From Gammaproteobacteria bacterium (GTDB taxonomy: Bacteria; Pseudomonadota; Gammaproteobacteria; Steroidobacterales; Woeseiaceae): a DNA stretch of 47,948 nucleotides. Numbering within the stretch: the stretch's first letter is position 1; the number at the start of each line of letters is the position of its first letter. The notes under the pieces are model-generated. The model was given only the letters and a program-made list of their open reading frames with translations. It made no database searches and had not been told where the DNA came from. This document shows positions 27,407 through 36,146 of this stretch, piece after piece. A program made the translations under genes and the position numbers. The stretch covers positions 1-47,948 of the forward strand of contig JAOTUB010000012.1 of the NCBI GenBank assembly GCA_029864095.1, read 5' to 3'.

Positions 27407-27593
27407 GAAACTGTCACAGGAGTCCGGCTACACGGAAGACGCGATTCGCTCGAAGATCAAAACCGGTGTTTGGCTCGAGGATCATGTTTGGAAGAAAGCG
27501 CCAGACGGGCGAATACTCATGAATACGGTGGGGTACGAACAATGGGTCGAAGAACAGGAGTACGCGCAGCAAGCGCATCAAGCATCCAGATAG
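27387..27593 (+). CDS. xis: Excisionase
   Basis: A 68-residue protein VKWVTIKKLSQESGYTEDAI… with a MerR-like winged helix (KLSQESGYTEDAIRSKIKTG VW … DGRIL), the common excisionase type paired with DUF3596-type integrases. Start GTG 27387 (GTG 27378 is also possible); it overlaps the preceding gene by 20 bp and the integrase start by 52 bp. Together with Int it would direct excision from attL/attR. Confidence 0.82.
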   Translation: MKWVTIKKLSQESGYTEDAIRSKIKTGVWLEDHVWKKAPDGRILMNTVGYEQWVEEQEYAQQAHQASR

Positions 27594-28663
27594 ATTTCAC
27601 GTACAAGGGGATGCGTTGCCGCGAGAAGATCAAGATCAAGCCGACGAAGGCGAATCTCGCCTGGGCAGAGAGGCGGCGTGGCGAAGTCCTAAATGCCATC
27701 GAACGTGGAACGTTCGTCTATTCCGAGTTCTTCCCAGAGTCGAACAAAGCGAAGATTCTCTCTCCAACGGGTCATATTCGGACAGTAGGACAAGCACTGG
27801 ATTTGTATATCCAGTCTGCAAAGGCGGAGTTGCAGCACTCGACATGGCGGATTTACAAGAATTGCGTCGAGAATAAATTGCAGCCGGCATTCGGGTCGAC
27901 CCCGCTAGCCAAACTGACCAGAGCAGACATCAAAGCCTGGATTAGCACTCAGGATGTCACTACGAAATGCATTGCCAACAATCTGCTACCACTTCGCGCT
28001 GCTTTGTCGGACGCTACCGCCGATGGACTGATTGCGACCAATCCCCTCTATGGCTGGACGCCAAAGAAAAAGCAGACCGGGGAGGTCAAAGACCCTGTTG
28101 ATCCGTTTACGCCGGAAGAAATGAAGGCGATTCTCGAAGCGGCTCCTGAGACGATCCGCAATATGATCCAGTTCGGTTTTTGGACTGGAGTTCGAACTAG
28201 CGAGCTCATCGCTCTCAAATGGGAGGATGTGGGAGGGGCCTCTATTCGTGTCTGCCGAGCGAACGTAGAAAAGAGAATTAAGCCTCCAAAGACTAGTGCC
28301 GGGGTGAGGGACGTTAAGCTATTAGCGCCGGCGCAAGAGGCCCTCAGAGCACAAAGACGACACACTTATTTGATGCAGGATTGGGTCTTCCTGAATCCAC
28401 AAGGGAAGCCGTGGTTGGATGATCAGCAGCTACGCAAAGGGGCGTGGATTCCGACGCTCAAAAAAGCTGACGTCCGATATCGTCATCCATACATGATGCG
28501 ACATACCTACGCATCGATGATGGTGTCGGCTGGTGAGAATATGGCCTGGATCGCGGCGCAAATGGGACACCGCGACACAACGATGGTTTCCCGCGTTTAC
28601 GGCAAGTGGATTCCGGAAGCCGATCCTGCGGCTGGCAAGAAGGCTGAAATGCTTTGGAAATAG
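27542..28663 (+). CDS. int: Tyrosine-type site-specific integrase
   Basis: A 373-residue tyrosine recombinase. The N-terminal arm-binding DUF3596 domain (SSIQIDFTYKGMRCREKIKI) is followed by a SAM-like core-binding domain and the catalytic domain with Arg218 (GVRTSELIALKW), Lys250, Arg320 (MMRHTYASMM), His343 (QMGHRD) and Tyr353 (SRVYGKW), all present. ATG 27542 fits the family N-terminus; the open frame extends to 27470 out of register with that. Integrates at the 3' end of tRNA-Ser. It is not the terminal gene: two cargo genes separate it from attR. Confidence 0.93.
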   Translation: MGRRTGVRAASASSIQIDFTYKGMRCREKIKIKPTKANLAWAERRRGEVLNAIERGTFVYSEFFPESNKAKILSPTGHIRTVGQALDLYIQSAKAELQHSTWRIYKNCVENKLQPAFGSTPLAKLTRADIKAWISTQDVTTKCIANNLLPLRAALSDATADGLIATNPLYGWTPKKKQTGEVKDPVDPFTPEEMKAILEAAPETIRNMIQFGFWTGVRTSELIALKWEDVGGASIRVCRANVEKRIKPPKTSAGVRDVKLLAPAQEALRAQRRHTYLMQDWVFLNPQGKPWLDDQQLRKGAWIPTLKKADVRYRHPYMMRHTYASMMVSAGENMAWIAAQMGHRDTTMVSRVYGKWIPEADPAAGKKAEMLWK

Positions 28664-29568
28664 ACGCCCGCATTGAAAGCGTACCCGCAGGCTGGCATAA
28701 CGACCGACTGCATTTTTTCAAGTACATGACTGCGAGTACCGCCAAGATTGTTCTCGAAAATAGGACGTTGCGCTGGTCAACAGCCAGCTTGCTGAATGAT
28801 CCCTTCGATATGCAATTCGACATGACTATCGATATTGATAGGGACAAATTTCAGAAGGCCGTTATGGAAAAAACGTGGGGCCTATATGCAAGCGACCAGC
28901 CAATACCCGCAGCGAACGAACTTGGAATTATGATGGAGTTGTTGCGTCGAAGTCCGGAAAAACTCTCCAAAGAAGAGTTCTACGAGGAATTTGGTGCGGC
29001 GACCTTTGAAGGCTACGATCGAATGTTGGCTGCCATACCGAAAACCAACGAAGATGCGCGGCCACACATTGAGACTAACAAGGTGCTTTCATTGACTACG
29101 GCGCCAAACAACAATCTGATGTGGACACACTATGCCGATGGGCACAGCGGCGTAGTGCTACGTTTTCGGTCTATTCCTGAGTTAGACAGCCCTTATGGCA
29201 TGGCGAAGCCTATGAACTATGTTGACGAGGTGCCACATTTGTTCAGCGAGGAAGAGCTAGTCGATATCGCCGCTGGAATATCGAATATTGATGTTCGAGC
29301 CATATTGGACAAGATTATTTACACAAAATCATCGGATTACTCCTACGAAAGGGAGTGGAGAATCAGTACCGGTTCGGGGCGAACAGCCGATCCATTCGAA
29401 GATATCCCGTTCGGACTCAATGAGCTCGATGGCATCGTTTTTGGGCTGAACACTTCGGATGTGGATAGGGCAGAAATCGAGGCGTTGGCCGCGAAGTATC
29501 CGAATGTAGAGTTCATGCACACTGCGCGCGCGAAGTTAGGATTGGAGATCAAAAGTAGTCTTACTTGA
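28654..29568 (+). CDS. DUF2971 family protein
   Basis: A 304-residue protein. LHFFKYMTASTAKIVL … RWSTASLLNDPFDMQFD and NNNLMWTHYADGHSGVVLRF are the two hallmark DUF2971 segments, the second containing W-x-H-Y-A. Start TTG at 28654 overlaps the integrase stop by 10 bp; an AAGG site lies 12-16 bp upstream. DUF2971 proteins recur in defence islands and on mobile elements, but their biochemistry is not known to me. Paired with the FRG gene 15 bp downstream. Confidence 0.85.
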   Translation: MEIDARIESVPAGWHNDRLHFFKYMTASTAKIVLENRTLRWSTASLLNDPFDMQFDMTIDIDRDKFQKAVMEKTWGLYASDQPIPAANELGIMMELLRRSPEKLSKEEFYEEFGAATFEGYDRMLAAIPKTNEDARPHIETNKVLSLTTAPNNNLMWTHYADGHSGVVLRFRSIPELDSPYGMAKPMNYVDEVPHLFSEEELVDIAAGISNIDVRAILDKIIYTKSSDYSYEREWRISTGSGRTADPFEDIPFGLNELDGIVFGLNTSDVDRAEIEALAAKYPNVEFMHTARAKLGLEIKSSLT

Positions 29569-29582
29569 AGGAAACCATGTAA

Positions 29583-30533
29583 ATGTCCGCCACACGCAGA
29601 AGCCACAGAATAGATCGGATCACCGAACTTGATTCAGCCGAAGAGTTTCTGGACTTCATAACGAGCGGGATTTTTCAAACAAACAATGTTTTTGACGCGA
29701 CAGCCACAGGAACAGGCGGGTGGATATTCCGAGGTCAACGCGACGCGAACTGGAAACTTTATCCGTCGGCTTTTCGCACGAACCCCGAGCCAAATTGGCA
29801 CTTGTATACACCACAGCCTCCGATAAAGCCCGAAGGAAATTGGACTAAACGGCGAAGTCTTGGATTACACCTTCACGCTGAGATGCGTGCCGTGCAGCTG
29901 TTCCTGGAAGAGGCTGATAATCTCGGACTTAGAACACCAATAGATTATTCGAGTGTTTCCGAAGGTTATGATGAGATCAACTCTCTCATGAGTGATGAAC
30001 TCTCGTTACCCGATCAATTTCCGGCAATGAGCTTTCGAAGTGCGGTTGCTCTGGCTCAGCATCATGGAATACCTACTCGACTATTGGATTGGACCGAATC
30101 AGCGCTGGTTGCAGCTTTCTTTGCGGCAAATGATTCCCGAATGAGCGATTCAAGTTCGGAAGATAGACCAAGACTTGGAATATTCGGTGTCAAAAGTGAT
30201 TGGATTCGAAGAAATGGTTCTGAACTGGAAATTGTGAATGCGCCCCGACATTTGAATACATTCTTACGCAGTCAAAGGGGACTGTTTACCAATATGCCGA
30301 GGGCCAACGAGTTTTTCTTGGATCACGGAGAATGGCCGAGTATTGAAGATGCAATTGCCAACTCGGAGTCGATAGTGCCAATTCATATCGTTACCTTGAA
30401 GGGTGATCAGGCTGAGGACCTTTTGAAGCTCCTCTACGATTACGACATTACGCCGACAAGGCTGATGCCAAGCCTCGATAATGTGGCTCGATCATTCCGT
30501 TACCAGTTCGAATTATTCGGGACAAAACGATAA
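29583..30533 (+). CDS. FRG-domain protein
   Basis: A 316-residue protein with the defining FRG core GGWIFRGQRDANWKLYPSAF R (Phe49-Arg50-Gly51) and the distal conserved HHGIPTRLLDWTESALVAAF F (His160/161, Asp169, Trp170). FRG domains are common in phage-defence loci and mobile elements, alone or with partners. GAAGGA precedes the ATG. Last gene before attR, in the cargo position. Confidence 0.87.
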   Translation: MSATRRSHRIDRITELDSAEEFLDFITSGIFQTNNVFDATATGTGGWIFRGQRDANWKLYPSAFRTNPEPNWHLYTPQPPIKPEGNWTKRRSLGLHLHAEMRAVQLFLEEADNLGLRTPIDYSSVSEGYDEINSLMSDELSLPDQFPAMSFRSAVALAQHHGIPTRLLDWTESALVAAFFAANDSRMSDSSSEDRPRLGIFGVKSDWIRRNGSELEIVNAPRHLNTFLRSQRGLFTNMPRANEFFLDHGEWPSIEDAIANSESIVPIHIVTLKGDQAEDLLKLLYDYDITPTRLMPSLDNVARSFRYQFELFGTKR

Positions 30534-30599
30534 GACTCGGTCCCTATGGCTCGACTACGGCACGATGCCATTGTAACGTGTTGATCTAGAAAGGATGAA

Positions 30600-30630
<31 letters not shown>

Positions 30631-30640
30631 AATTGAAAAT

Positions 30641-30661
30641 GGGGCCCGTGCGGCCCCGTTT
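30641..30661 (+). terminator. Original tRNA-Ser terminator, now downstream of attR
   Basis: GGGGCC-CGTGC-GGCCCC followed by GTTTATG, 12 bp after the CCA of attR. A hairpin immediately downstream of a tRNA 3' end is the expected arrangement before the element inserted, which supports the attachment-site call. Confidence 0.6.
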
Positions 30662-30866
30662 ATGATTTCAAGCAGTGGGTGATGGATGAAACCCCCTGGT
30701 TCGATAAAACGCGTTAGCCACTGGCACGCCCAAAGCGCGTCGCAAAGGCGTGGAGATCGACCTGAGACTATCCAATTCAGCCGAGCAAGGCGCAGCCTCG
30801 GCCATCAGTTTCGTGGGATGTCGATCTCCTGTCTTCTCTCCCCAGCTCGCCGCTTGATCGCAATAA

Positions 30867-30900
30867 GTCGTATTGATATATTGATAAGACAACATAACAA
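30867..30900 (+). promoter_or_regulatory. Likely promoter and operator of the catabolic cluster
   Basis: TTGATA (30873-30878), 16-bp spacer, TAACAA (30895-30900), about 100 bp before the CoA-transferase. It overlaps an imperfect inverted repeat GTCGTAT…ATAAGAC (30867-30890), a possible site for the GntR/UTRA protein encoded downstream. The rest of 30662-30997 shows no convincing gene: opposed open frames of 78 and 108 codons lack ribosome sites. Confidence 0.4.
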
Positions 30901-30997
30901 AGGGTTGCAGATAAAGGGCTAGCGCCCTGAAACGTGCCACTGCTTTTACGTGCTGCGGTGATTCGACTGCTTCGTCACACCGGGAGAACAACAAGAA

Positions 30998-32200
30998 ATG
31001 TCTGCACCACCGGTACGTAAGGGGCCATTAACCGACGTTCGCCTGATCGAACTGGGGCAACTGATCGCAGGCCCGTTTTGCGGCCAACTCATGGCTGACA
31101 TGGGTGCCGATGTTATCAAAGTGGAGCCGCCCAACCAGGGTGATCCCATGCGTGTCTGGGGACGAGGCGATTACCCGTTGTGGTGGACCGTTTGCTCGCG
31201 TAACAAGCGATGCGTAACGGCGAATCTGCGCGAGGCGGAAGGTCAGGACCTCGTAAGGCAACTCATCGCGTCCGCCGATATGGTGCTCGAGAATTTTCGT
31301 CCGGGAACGATGGAGCGCTGGGGACTGGGTTACGAGGACCTCAGAAAGATCAATCGCCGGATCATTATGATCCGCGTTTCAGGTTACGGCCAGACCGGCC
31401 CTTACGCCAGGCGTGCCGGGTACGCCTCGATCGGTGAGGCGATGGGCGGTATGCGCTACCTGTGCGGTGAACCGGATCGTCGGCCGAGTCGTGCGGGGTT
31501 GTCGATCGGCGACTCGCTGGCCGCCACCTTTGCGTGCACTGGCGCGCTCGCTGCATTACATCATCGCGAACGAACCGGGGAAGGACAGGTTATTGATGCG
31601 TCGATCTTCGAGTCGGTGTTGACCGTGATGGAAGCAACCATCCCGGAGTATGTTGTCAGCAATTACATTCGGGAACGTTCCGGCGCAACGTTACCCAATG
31701 TCGCGCCATCAAATATATACGACTGCTCGGACGGTATTTTCCTGATTGCGGCGAATCAGGATACCGTGTTCGCGCGTCTGTGCGGGACGATCGGGCTACC
31801 GGAGCTTGCGGAAGATGAGCGCTTTAAGACTCACACGGCGCGGGGTGCGAACATGGCGGTCCTCGACGGCATCATCAACGAATGGACGAAAACCAGGACG
31901 ATGGCTGAAGTCGACGCGCTGATGCAGGAAGCGGGCGTTCCGGCGGGCAAGATCTTCAGGGCGCCGGAGATGCTCGAAGACCCGCATTACAAGGCGCGTG
32001 AGGCAATTATCGATATGCCGACAGAAGAGTGGCCCGATCTCAAGATGCAAAACGTATTTCCGAAGATGTCGAAGACTCAGGGCGAGGTTCGCTGGCCGGG
32101 CAACCCGACGTTGGGCGCACACAACCAGGAAGTGTACGGCGGTGAGCTCGGGCTGAGTGACGGCGAGCTTGTGCGACTGAAACAGGACTCAATTATTTGA
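30998..32200 (+). CDS. CaiB/BaiF (family III) CoA-transferase
   Basis: A 400-residue family III CoA-transferase, which moves CoA between carboxylic acids via an aspartyl-CoA anhydride. N-terminal LTDVRLIELGQLIAGPFCGQ and ADMGADVIKVEPPNQGDPMR are diagnostic; NFRPGTMERWGLGYEDL contributes to the active-site region. GGGAG precedes the ATG. First gene of the catabolic cluster; probably it activates the carboxylate made by the downstream hydrolases. Confidence 0.92.
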   Translation: MSAPPVRKGPLTDVRLIELGQLIAGPFCGQLMADMGADVIKVEPPNQGDPMRVWGRGDYPLWWTVCSRNKRCVTANLREAEGQDLVRQLIASADMVLENFRPGTMERWGLGYEDLRKINRRIIMIRVSGYGQTGPYARRAGYASIGEAMGGMRYLCGEPDRRPSRAGLSIGDSLAATFACTGALAALHHRERTGEGQVIDASIFESVLTVMEATIPEYVVSNYIRERSGATLPNVAPSNIYDCSDGIFLIAANQDTVFARLCGTIGLPELAEDERFKTHTARGANMAVLDGIINEWTKTRTMAEVDALMQEAGVPAGKIFRAPEMLEDPHYKAREAIIDMPTEEWPDLKMQNVFPKMSKTQGEVRWPGNPTLGAHNQEVYGGELGLSDGELVRLKQDSII

Positions 32201-32225
32201 ACACGCAACGATCGGGGGTAGAAGC

Positions 32226-34286
32226 ATGACGTTTCGTCTAGGTGTTGACGTTGGCGGTACATTTACCGACCTGCTGCTGGTCGATGAATCATCCGGCCAC
32301 ACTTACATGGCCAAGGTACCGTCGACGCCGCAAGATTCATCCATTGGCGTACTGAACGGCATCGATCGAATCTGCGATGAGTCGGATATCGATCCGAAGA
32401 AGGTGATGCAGGTGATGCATGGCACCACGGTGGCGACTAACGCGGTGCTTACGCGCAAAGGCGCAAAAGTCGGATTGATAACCACCAAGGGTTACCGGCA
32501 GACACTGCAGGTCGCACGCTCATTCTGCCCCGGTGGCCTGGGCGGCTGGGTCAGCTACGTAAAGGCGCCCCTCCTGGCACCACTCGAACTCACGATCGAA
32601 GCAGATGAGCGTATGGATGCCCAGGGCAATGTCGTCAGCCCCCTCGACAAAGACGCCCTGCGCAGGGACCTCAAAGCACTTGCCGATAGCGGCGAAGTCG
32701 AGGCGTTGACCATCTGTCTACTGAATTCCTACATTAACGGAGTACACGAGGCGGAGGTGCGAGACGTGGCGCAGGAATTTTTCGCCGATATTCCGATCTC
32801 GATAAGCAGTGATATCGTGCCCGAAATGCAGGAATACGAACGTACCGAGACGACGGTTCTGAATTCCTACGTAAGACCTCAGGTGTCCAAGTACGTGACA
32901 AACCTGAAGCGTTCTCTGGAGGATCGGCTCGGCGACAATGTCAATCTCGCGATCCTGCGCTCTGACGGCGGCCTCGCATCAGCACGTGCCGCGAGCGAAT
33001 CTCCGGTAAACATGCTGATGTCCGGCCCGGCCGGTGGCGTAACCGGCGCCATGTACTTCTGCAAACGCGGCGGTTTTGAAAACATACTCACGTTTGACAT
33101 GGGTGGCACGTCGACAGACGTCGCCCTGATTCAGCATGGCGAGGCACGCATTCGTCGCGAAACCCGGGTCGGCGACATTACGGTGCGAGCTCCTTCCGTC
33201 GATGTTCGGACGATCGGCGCAGGCGGCGGTTCGATCGCGTTCGTACCGGAGCTGACCAAGGCGCTGCGCGTTGGCCCCGATTCGGCCGGCGCCGATCCCG
33301 GTCCGGCAGCGTACATGAAGGGTGGCGAACAGCCGACCGTCTGCGACGCGAACGTCGTTCTCGGATATCTGCCATCCGATGTGAAGCTCGGTGGTGCGAT
33401 GACAATTAATCGGGATGCGGCCGAGAAAGCGGTGCAAACGCTGGCGGACGCGATGGGCATCGACCTGATGACGGCGGCTGAAGGCATCATAAAGATCGTC
33501 AACGAGTCGATGCTTGGCGCTTTGCGTCTCGTCTCGGTTGAGCAGGGCTACGATCCGCGTGATTTTGCGCTTGTCGGCTTCGGCGGGGCCGGTCCGCTGC
33601 ATGCCAACGCGCTCGGCACACTCTCAGGTGCTTGGCCGGTGATCGTGCCGCCGGGTCCCGGCGTCCTGTGTGCGTATGGTGACGCGACGACCCAGATTCG
33701 GGATGAAGCATCGCAGACCTATGTCGCGCGTGTCGACCAGATCACCGCGGATGATCTGATCAAGGAACTTGCCGCGCTACGGCACAGGGCCGGCGAGTCA
33801 TTCGAGGCAGACGGCATCCCGGTCAGTCAGCAGCAGGTCGTCTACCAGGCGGATCTCCGTTACGCGGGGCAGGCGTTCCAGCTGTCGCTAAACGTTACCG
33901 AAGATGCGCTCAAGAAGAAGGGCCTCGCGGTACTAACTGACGAATTCGATCGGCAGCACGAGCAGCTGTTTACGTTCGCACATGGCAAGGACCACGAGAT
34001 CGTTATGATCCGCGCCATTGTTAAGGCGAAGAGCGACCTGACCGCAGACCTTAAGGAGGTCAGCGGCACTGCGACCGATCTCAAAGACGCCCTGATTCAC
34101 GAGACCACGTTTTATTACGAACAGGAGTGGCACGACGCATCGATTTACGACCGCGCGAAACTCGGCGTCGGTACGGTAGTGAAGGGACCGGCGATCGTGC
34201 AGGAGATGGACTCGACCACACTAATCCTGCCGCGGCATGCCGCGACCGTCGACAAGGTCGGCAATCTTCTGATTAATCCGGTTTAA
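32226..34286 (+). CDS. Hydantoinase/oxoprolinase subunit A family protein
   Basis: A 686-residue HyuA-type subunit, actin-fold ATPase of the hydantoinase A / 5-oxoprolinase / acetone carboxylase-beta family. The phosphate-binding GVDVGGTFTDLLLVD is at the N-terminus, GTTVATNAVLTRKGAKVGL follows, and FDMGGTSTDVALI is the second phosphate motif near residue 293. With the B subunit it couples ATP hydrolysis to opening an amide ring or to carboxylation. GGGGG is 10 bp before the ATG. B follows 12 bp later. Confidence 0.92.
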   Translation: MTFRLGVDVGGTFTDLLLVDESSGHTYMAKVPSTPQDSSIGVLNGIDRICDESDIDPKKVMQVMHGTTVATNAVLTRKGAKVGLITTKGYRQTLQVARSFCPGGLGGWVSYVKAPLLAPLELTIEADERMDAQGNVVSPLDKDALRRDLKALADSGEVEALTICLLNSYINGVHEAEVRDVAQEFFADIPISISSDIVPEMQEYERTETTVLNSYVRPQVSKYVTNLKRSLEDRLGDNVNLAILRSDGGLASARAASESPVNMLMSGPAGGVTGAMYFCKRGGFENILTFDMGGTSTDVALIQHGEARIRRETRVGDITVRAPSVDVRTIGAGGGSIAFVPELTKALRVGPDSAGADPGPAAYMKGGEQPTVCDANVVLGYLPSDVKLGGAMTINRDAAEKAVQTLADAMGIDLMTAAEGIIKIVNESMLGALRLVSVEQGYDPRDFALVGFGGAGPLHANALGTLSGAWPVIVPPGPGVLCAYGDATTQIRDEASQTYVARVDQITADDLIKELAALRHRAGESFEADGIPVSQQQVVYQADLRYAGQAFQLSLNVTEDALKKKGLAVLTDEFDRQHEQLFTFAHGKDHEIVMIRAIVKAKSDLTADLKEVSGTATDLKDALIHETTFYYEQEWHDASIYDRAKLGVGTVVKGPAIVQEMDSTTLILPRHAATVDKVGNLLINPV

Positions 34287-34298
34287 CGGGAGTTCGTT

Positions 34299-36146
34299 AT
34301 GACAGCAAAAATCCTTGAAACAAACTCCACACCATTTGCAGCGGTCGAGGTAGACGCCGTCACGGTAGACATCATTGAGAATGCGTTAAGAAACGTGCGA
34401 GAAGAAATGGACGCCGTACTTTTTCGCACCGCTATGAGTCCGGGCATTCGTGAACAGGGCGATTGTTTTCCGATGGTCGCCAATCGCGATGGCAAGATGG
34501 TCGTCGGTCAATTCGGATCCTTTATCCATGGTTTCATGGAAGCTTACGACGGCGAACTCGAAGACGGCGACATCATTCTGACGAACGATCCGTACATGTG
34601 CAACGCGGCCGTGTCTCATTTGCCGGACTGGATCGTGCTTGTACCGATATTCAAAGACGGCCGTCATCTGGCGTGGTCGGCAATGTTCGGCCATATGTCA
34701 GATAACGGCGGCATGGTACCAGGCTCGATTCCGATTAAGGCCGAAACGATTTACCAGGAAGGCATTCGCATCCCGCCGACCAAGCTGTACAAGAAAGGCG
34801 AACTGCAACAAGACGTGCTCGAACTAATTCTGCATAACGTGCGAACTTCGGAATGGAATCGCTTCGATCTCAATGCGCTCGTTGCCGCCTGTCGTACCGC
34901 AGCGAAGCGCTGCGTTGAGATCGCGGACCGGTTCGGCGACGACACCTTCTTTACGACGATGCAAATCATGCTGGATCGTAATCTCGAGGCCATGCGGGCG
35001 ATTATCAATATGATAGTCCCCGAAGAGCCTTCATATTTTGAGGACTTCGTTTGTGACGACGGTGTCGGCAAAGGGCCTTACAAAATCGCCTGCAAGATGT
35101 GGCGAGAGGGCGACGTTGCGATATTCGACTTCAATGGCACGGACCCGCAGGCAAAAAGTTCGATCAACTTCTATCTGAACGAAGAAATGTTCAAGATGTT
35201 CTTCGGCTCGTTCACGATTAACCTGTTCGACCCACATATCCTGTTCAATGACGGCTTCTACGAACTCGTCGACGTTCGTATTCCTGAGGGCAGCCTGCTT
35301 AAGCCGAAGTTCCCTGCGGCGTTATCGGGGCGAACACACGCGCTCGGCCGGATTTTCGACGTGATGGGTGGCGTGCTCGGCCAGGGAGCGCCAGATGCAA
35401 TGAATGCTGCCGGATTTTCGGACAGCCCGCATCTGTTCTATTCGGGTTACGACAAGAACGGCGAGTGGTTTCAACTGTTCCAGATTGGGTTCGGTGGAAT
35501 TCCAGGCCGGCCGGTTGGTGACGGCCCCGACGGCCATTCATTATGGCCAGGCTTCACGAATGTGCCGAACGAGTTTATCGAAGCGTACTTCCCGCTGCGC
35601 ATTGTCAAGTACGAGCCGATTGCCGACTCCGGCGGCGCAGGCCTGCATCGCGGTGGCAACGGTTTGTCGGTTGCCTACGAATTCCTCGTAGATGGTGAGA
35701 TAGCGATACATGATGAACGCTGGTTGACCTATCCCTGGGGTGTTCGTGGCGGCGAGCCGGGAATGCGCTCGACGAAGCGGCTTGTGCGGGCCGATGGCCG
35801 CGAGGAATGGTTGCCCGCGAAGTGCGACGGCGTCAGCGTCAGGGAAGGCGACATTCTGTATTTCAATACCTGGGGCGGCGGTGGCTGGGGCGATCCACTC
35901 GAGCGTGACCCGGCACACGTTGCCGCCGATGTAAAGCGTGGCCTTGTCAGCGTCGAGGGCGCGAAGCGCTATGGCGTCATCATCGGCAGCAATGGGGCGG
36001 TCGACGACGCAGCCACAGACAAGTTACGGACAGCAATGCGTGGCAGTCGGGACGATGTCGGCTTATTCAACTTCGGCGGGACTATCGACGAGATCAAGTC
36101 GCGCTCACTCGAGGAGACGCACCTGCCCGCACCCGAGACGCCATGA
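34299..36146 (+). CDS. Hydantoinase/oxoprolinase subunit B family protein
   Basis: A 615-residue HyuB-type subunit. Family marks: VDIIENALRNVREEMDAVLF RTA, SPGIREQGDCFPMV, the conserved NDPYMCNAAVSHLPDWIVL and AMFGHMSDNGG, and the C-terminal GGNGLSVAYEF and WGGGGWGDPLERDP. It supplies the metal-dependent catalytic part of the A/B complex. GGGAG is before the ATG. Its end overlaps the GntR gene by 4 bp. Confidence 0.92.
   Translation: MTAKILETNSTPFAAVEVDAVTVDIIENALRNVREEMDAVLFRTAMSPGIREQGDCFPMVANRDGKMVVGQFGSFIHGFMEAYDGELEDGDIILTNDPYMCNAAVSHLPDWIVLVPIFKDGRHLAWSAMFGHMSDNGGMVPGSIPIKAETIYQEGIRIPPTKLYKKGELQQDVLELILHNVRTSEWNRFDLNALVAACRTAAKRCVEIADRFGDDTFFTTMQIMLDRNLEAMRAIINMIVPEEPSYFEDFVCDDGVGKGPYKIACKMWREGDVAIFDFNGTDPQAKSSINFYLNEEMFKMFFGSFTINLFDPHILFNDGFYELVDVRIPEGSLLKPKFPAALSGRTHALGRIFDVMGGVLGQGAPDAMNAAGFSDSPHLFYSGYDKNGEWFQLFQIGFGGIPGRPVGDGPDGHSLWPGFTNVPNEFIEAYFPLRIVKYEPIADSGGAGLHRGGNGLSVAYEFLVDGEIAIHDERWLTYPWGVRGGEPGMRSTKRLVRADGREEWLPAKCDGVSVREGDILYFNTWGGGGWGDPLERDPAHVAADVKRGLVSVEGAKRYGVIIGSNGAVDDAATDKLRTAMRGSRDDVGLFNFGGTIDEIKSRSLEETHLPAPETP

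Larger units (their letters stand above)
21472..30599. mobile_element. Integrated phage satellite-like element in tRNA-Ser(CGA)
   Basis: About 9.1 kb between two 29-bp att copies. Order: attL, three-gene unknown operon (+), protease-capsid fusion (-), small terminase (-), Cys/His small protein (-), winged-helix protein (-), operator region, conserved small protein (+), excisionase (+), integrase (+), DUF2971 gene (+), FRG gene (+), attR. No large terminase, portal, tail, holin or lysin is seen, so it cannot be a complete phage. Capsid plus small terminase plus integration module is the pattern of capsid-encoding phage-inducible islands. It looks more AT-rich than the flanks, and it separates tRNA-Ser from a terminator-like hairpin now at 30641. 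Confidence 0.88.

Noticed and set aside
27470..27541. Upstream extension of the integrase
   Set aside because: Overlaps the excisionase in another frame and does not resemble integrase N-termini, which match from 27542.
30668..30994. 108-codon minus-strand and 78-codon plus-strand frames between attR and the CoA-transferase
   Set aside because: They oppose each other, lack ribosome sites, and cover the probable promoter of the catabolic cluster.
32979..33602. 207-codon minus-strand frame
   Set aside because: Shadow of the HyuA gene, which shows conserved motifs along its full length.
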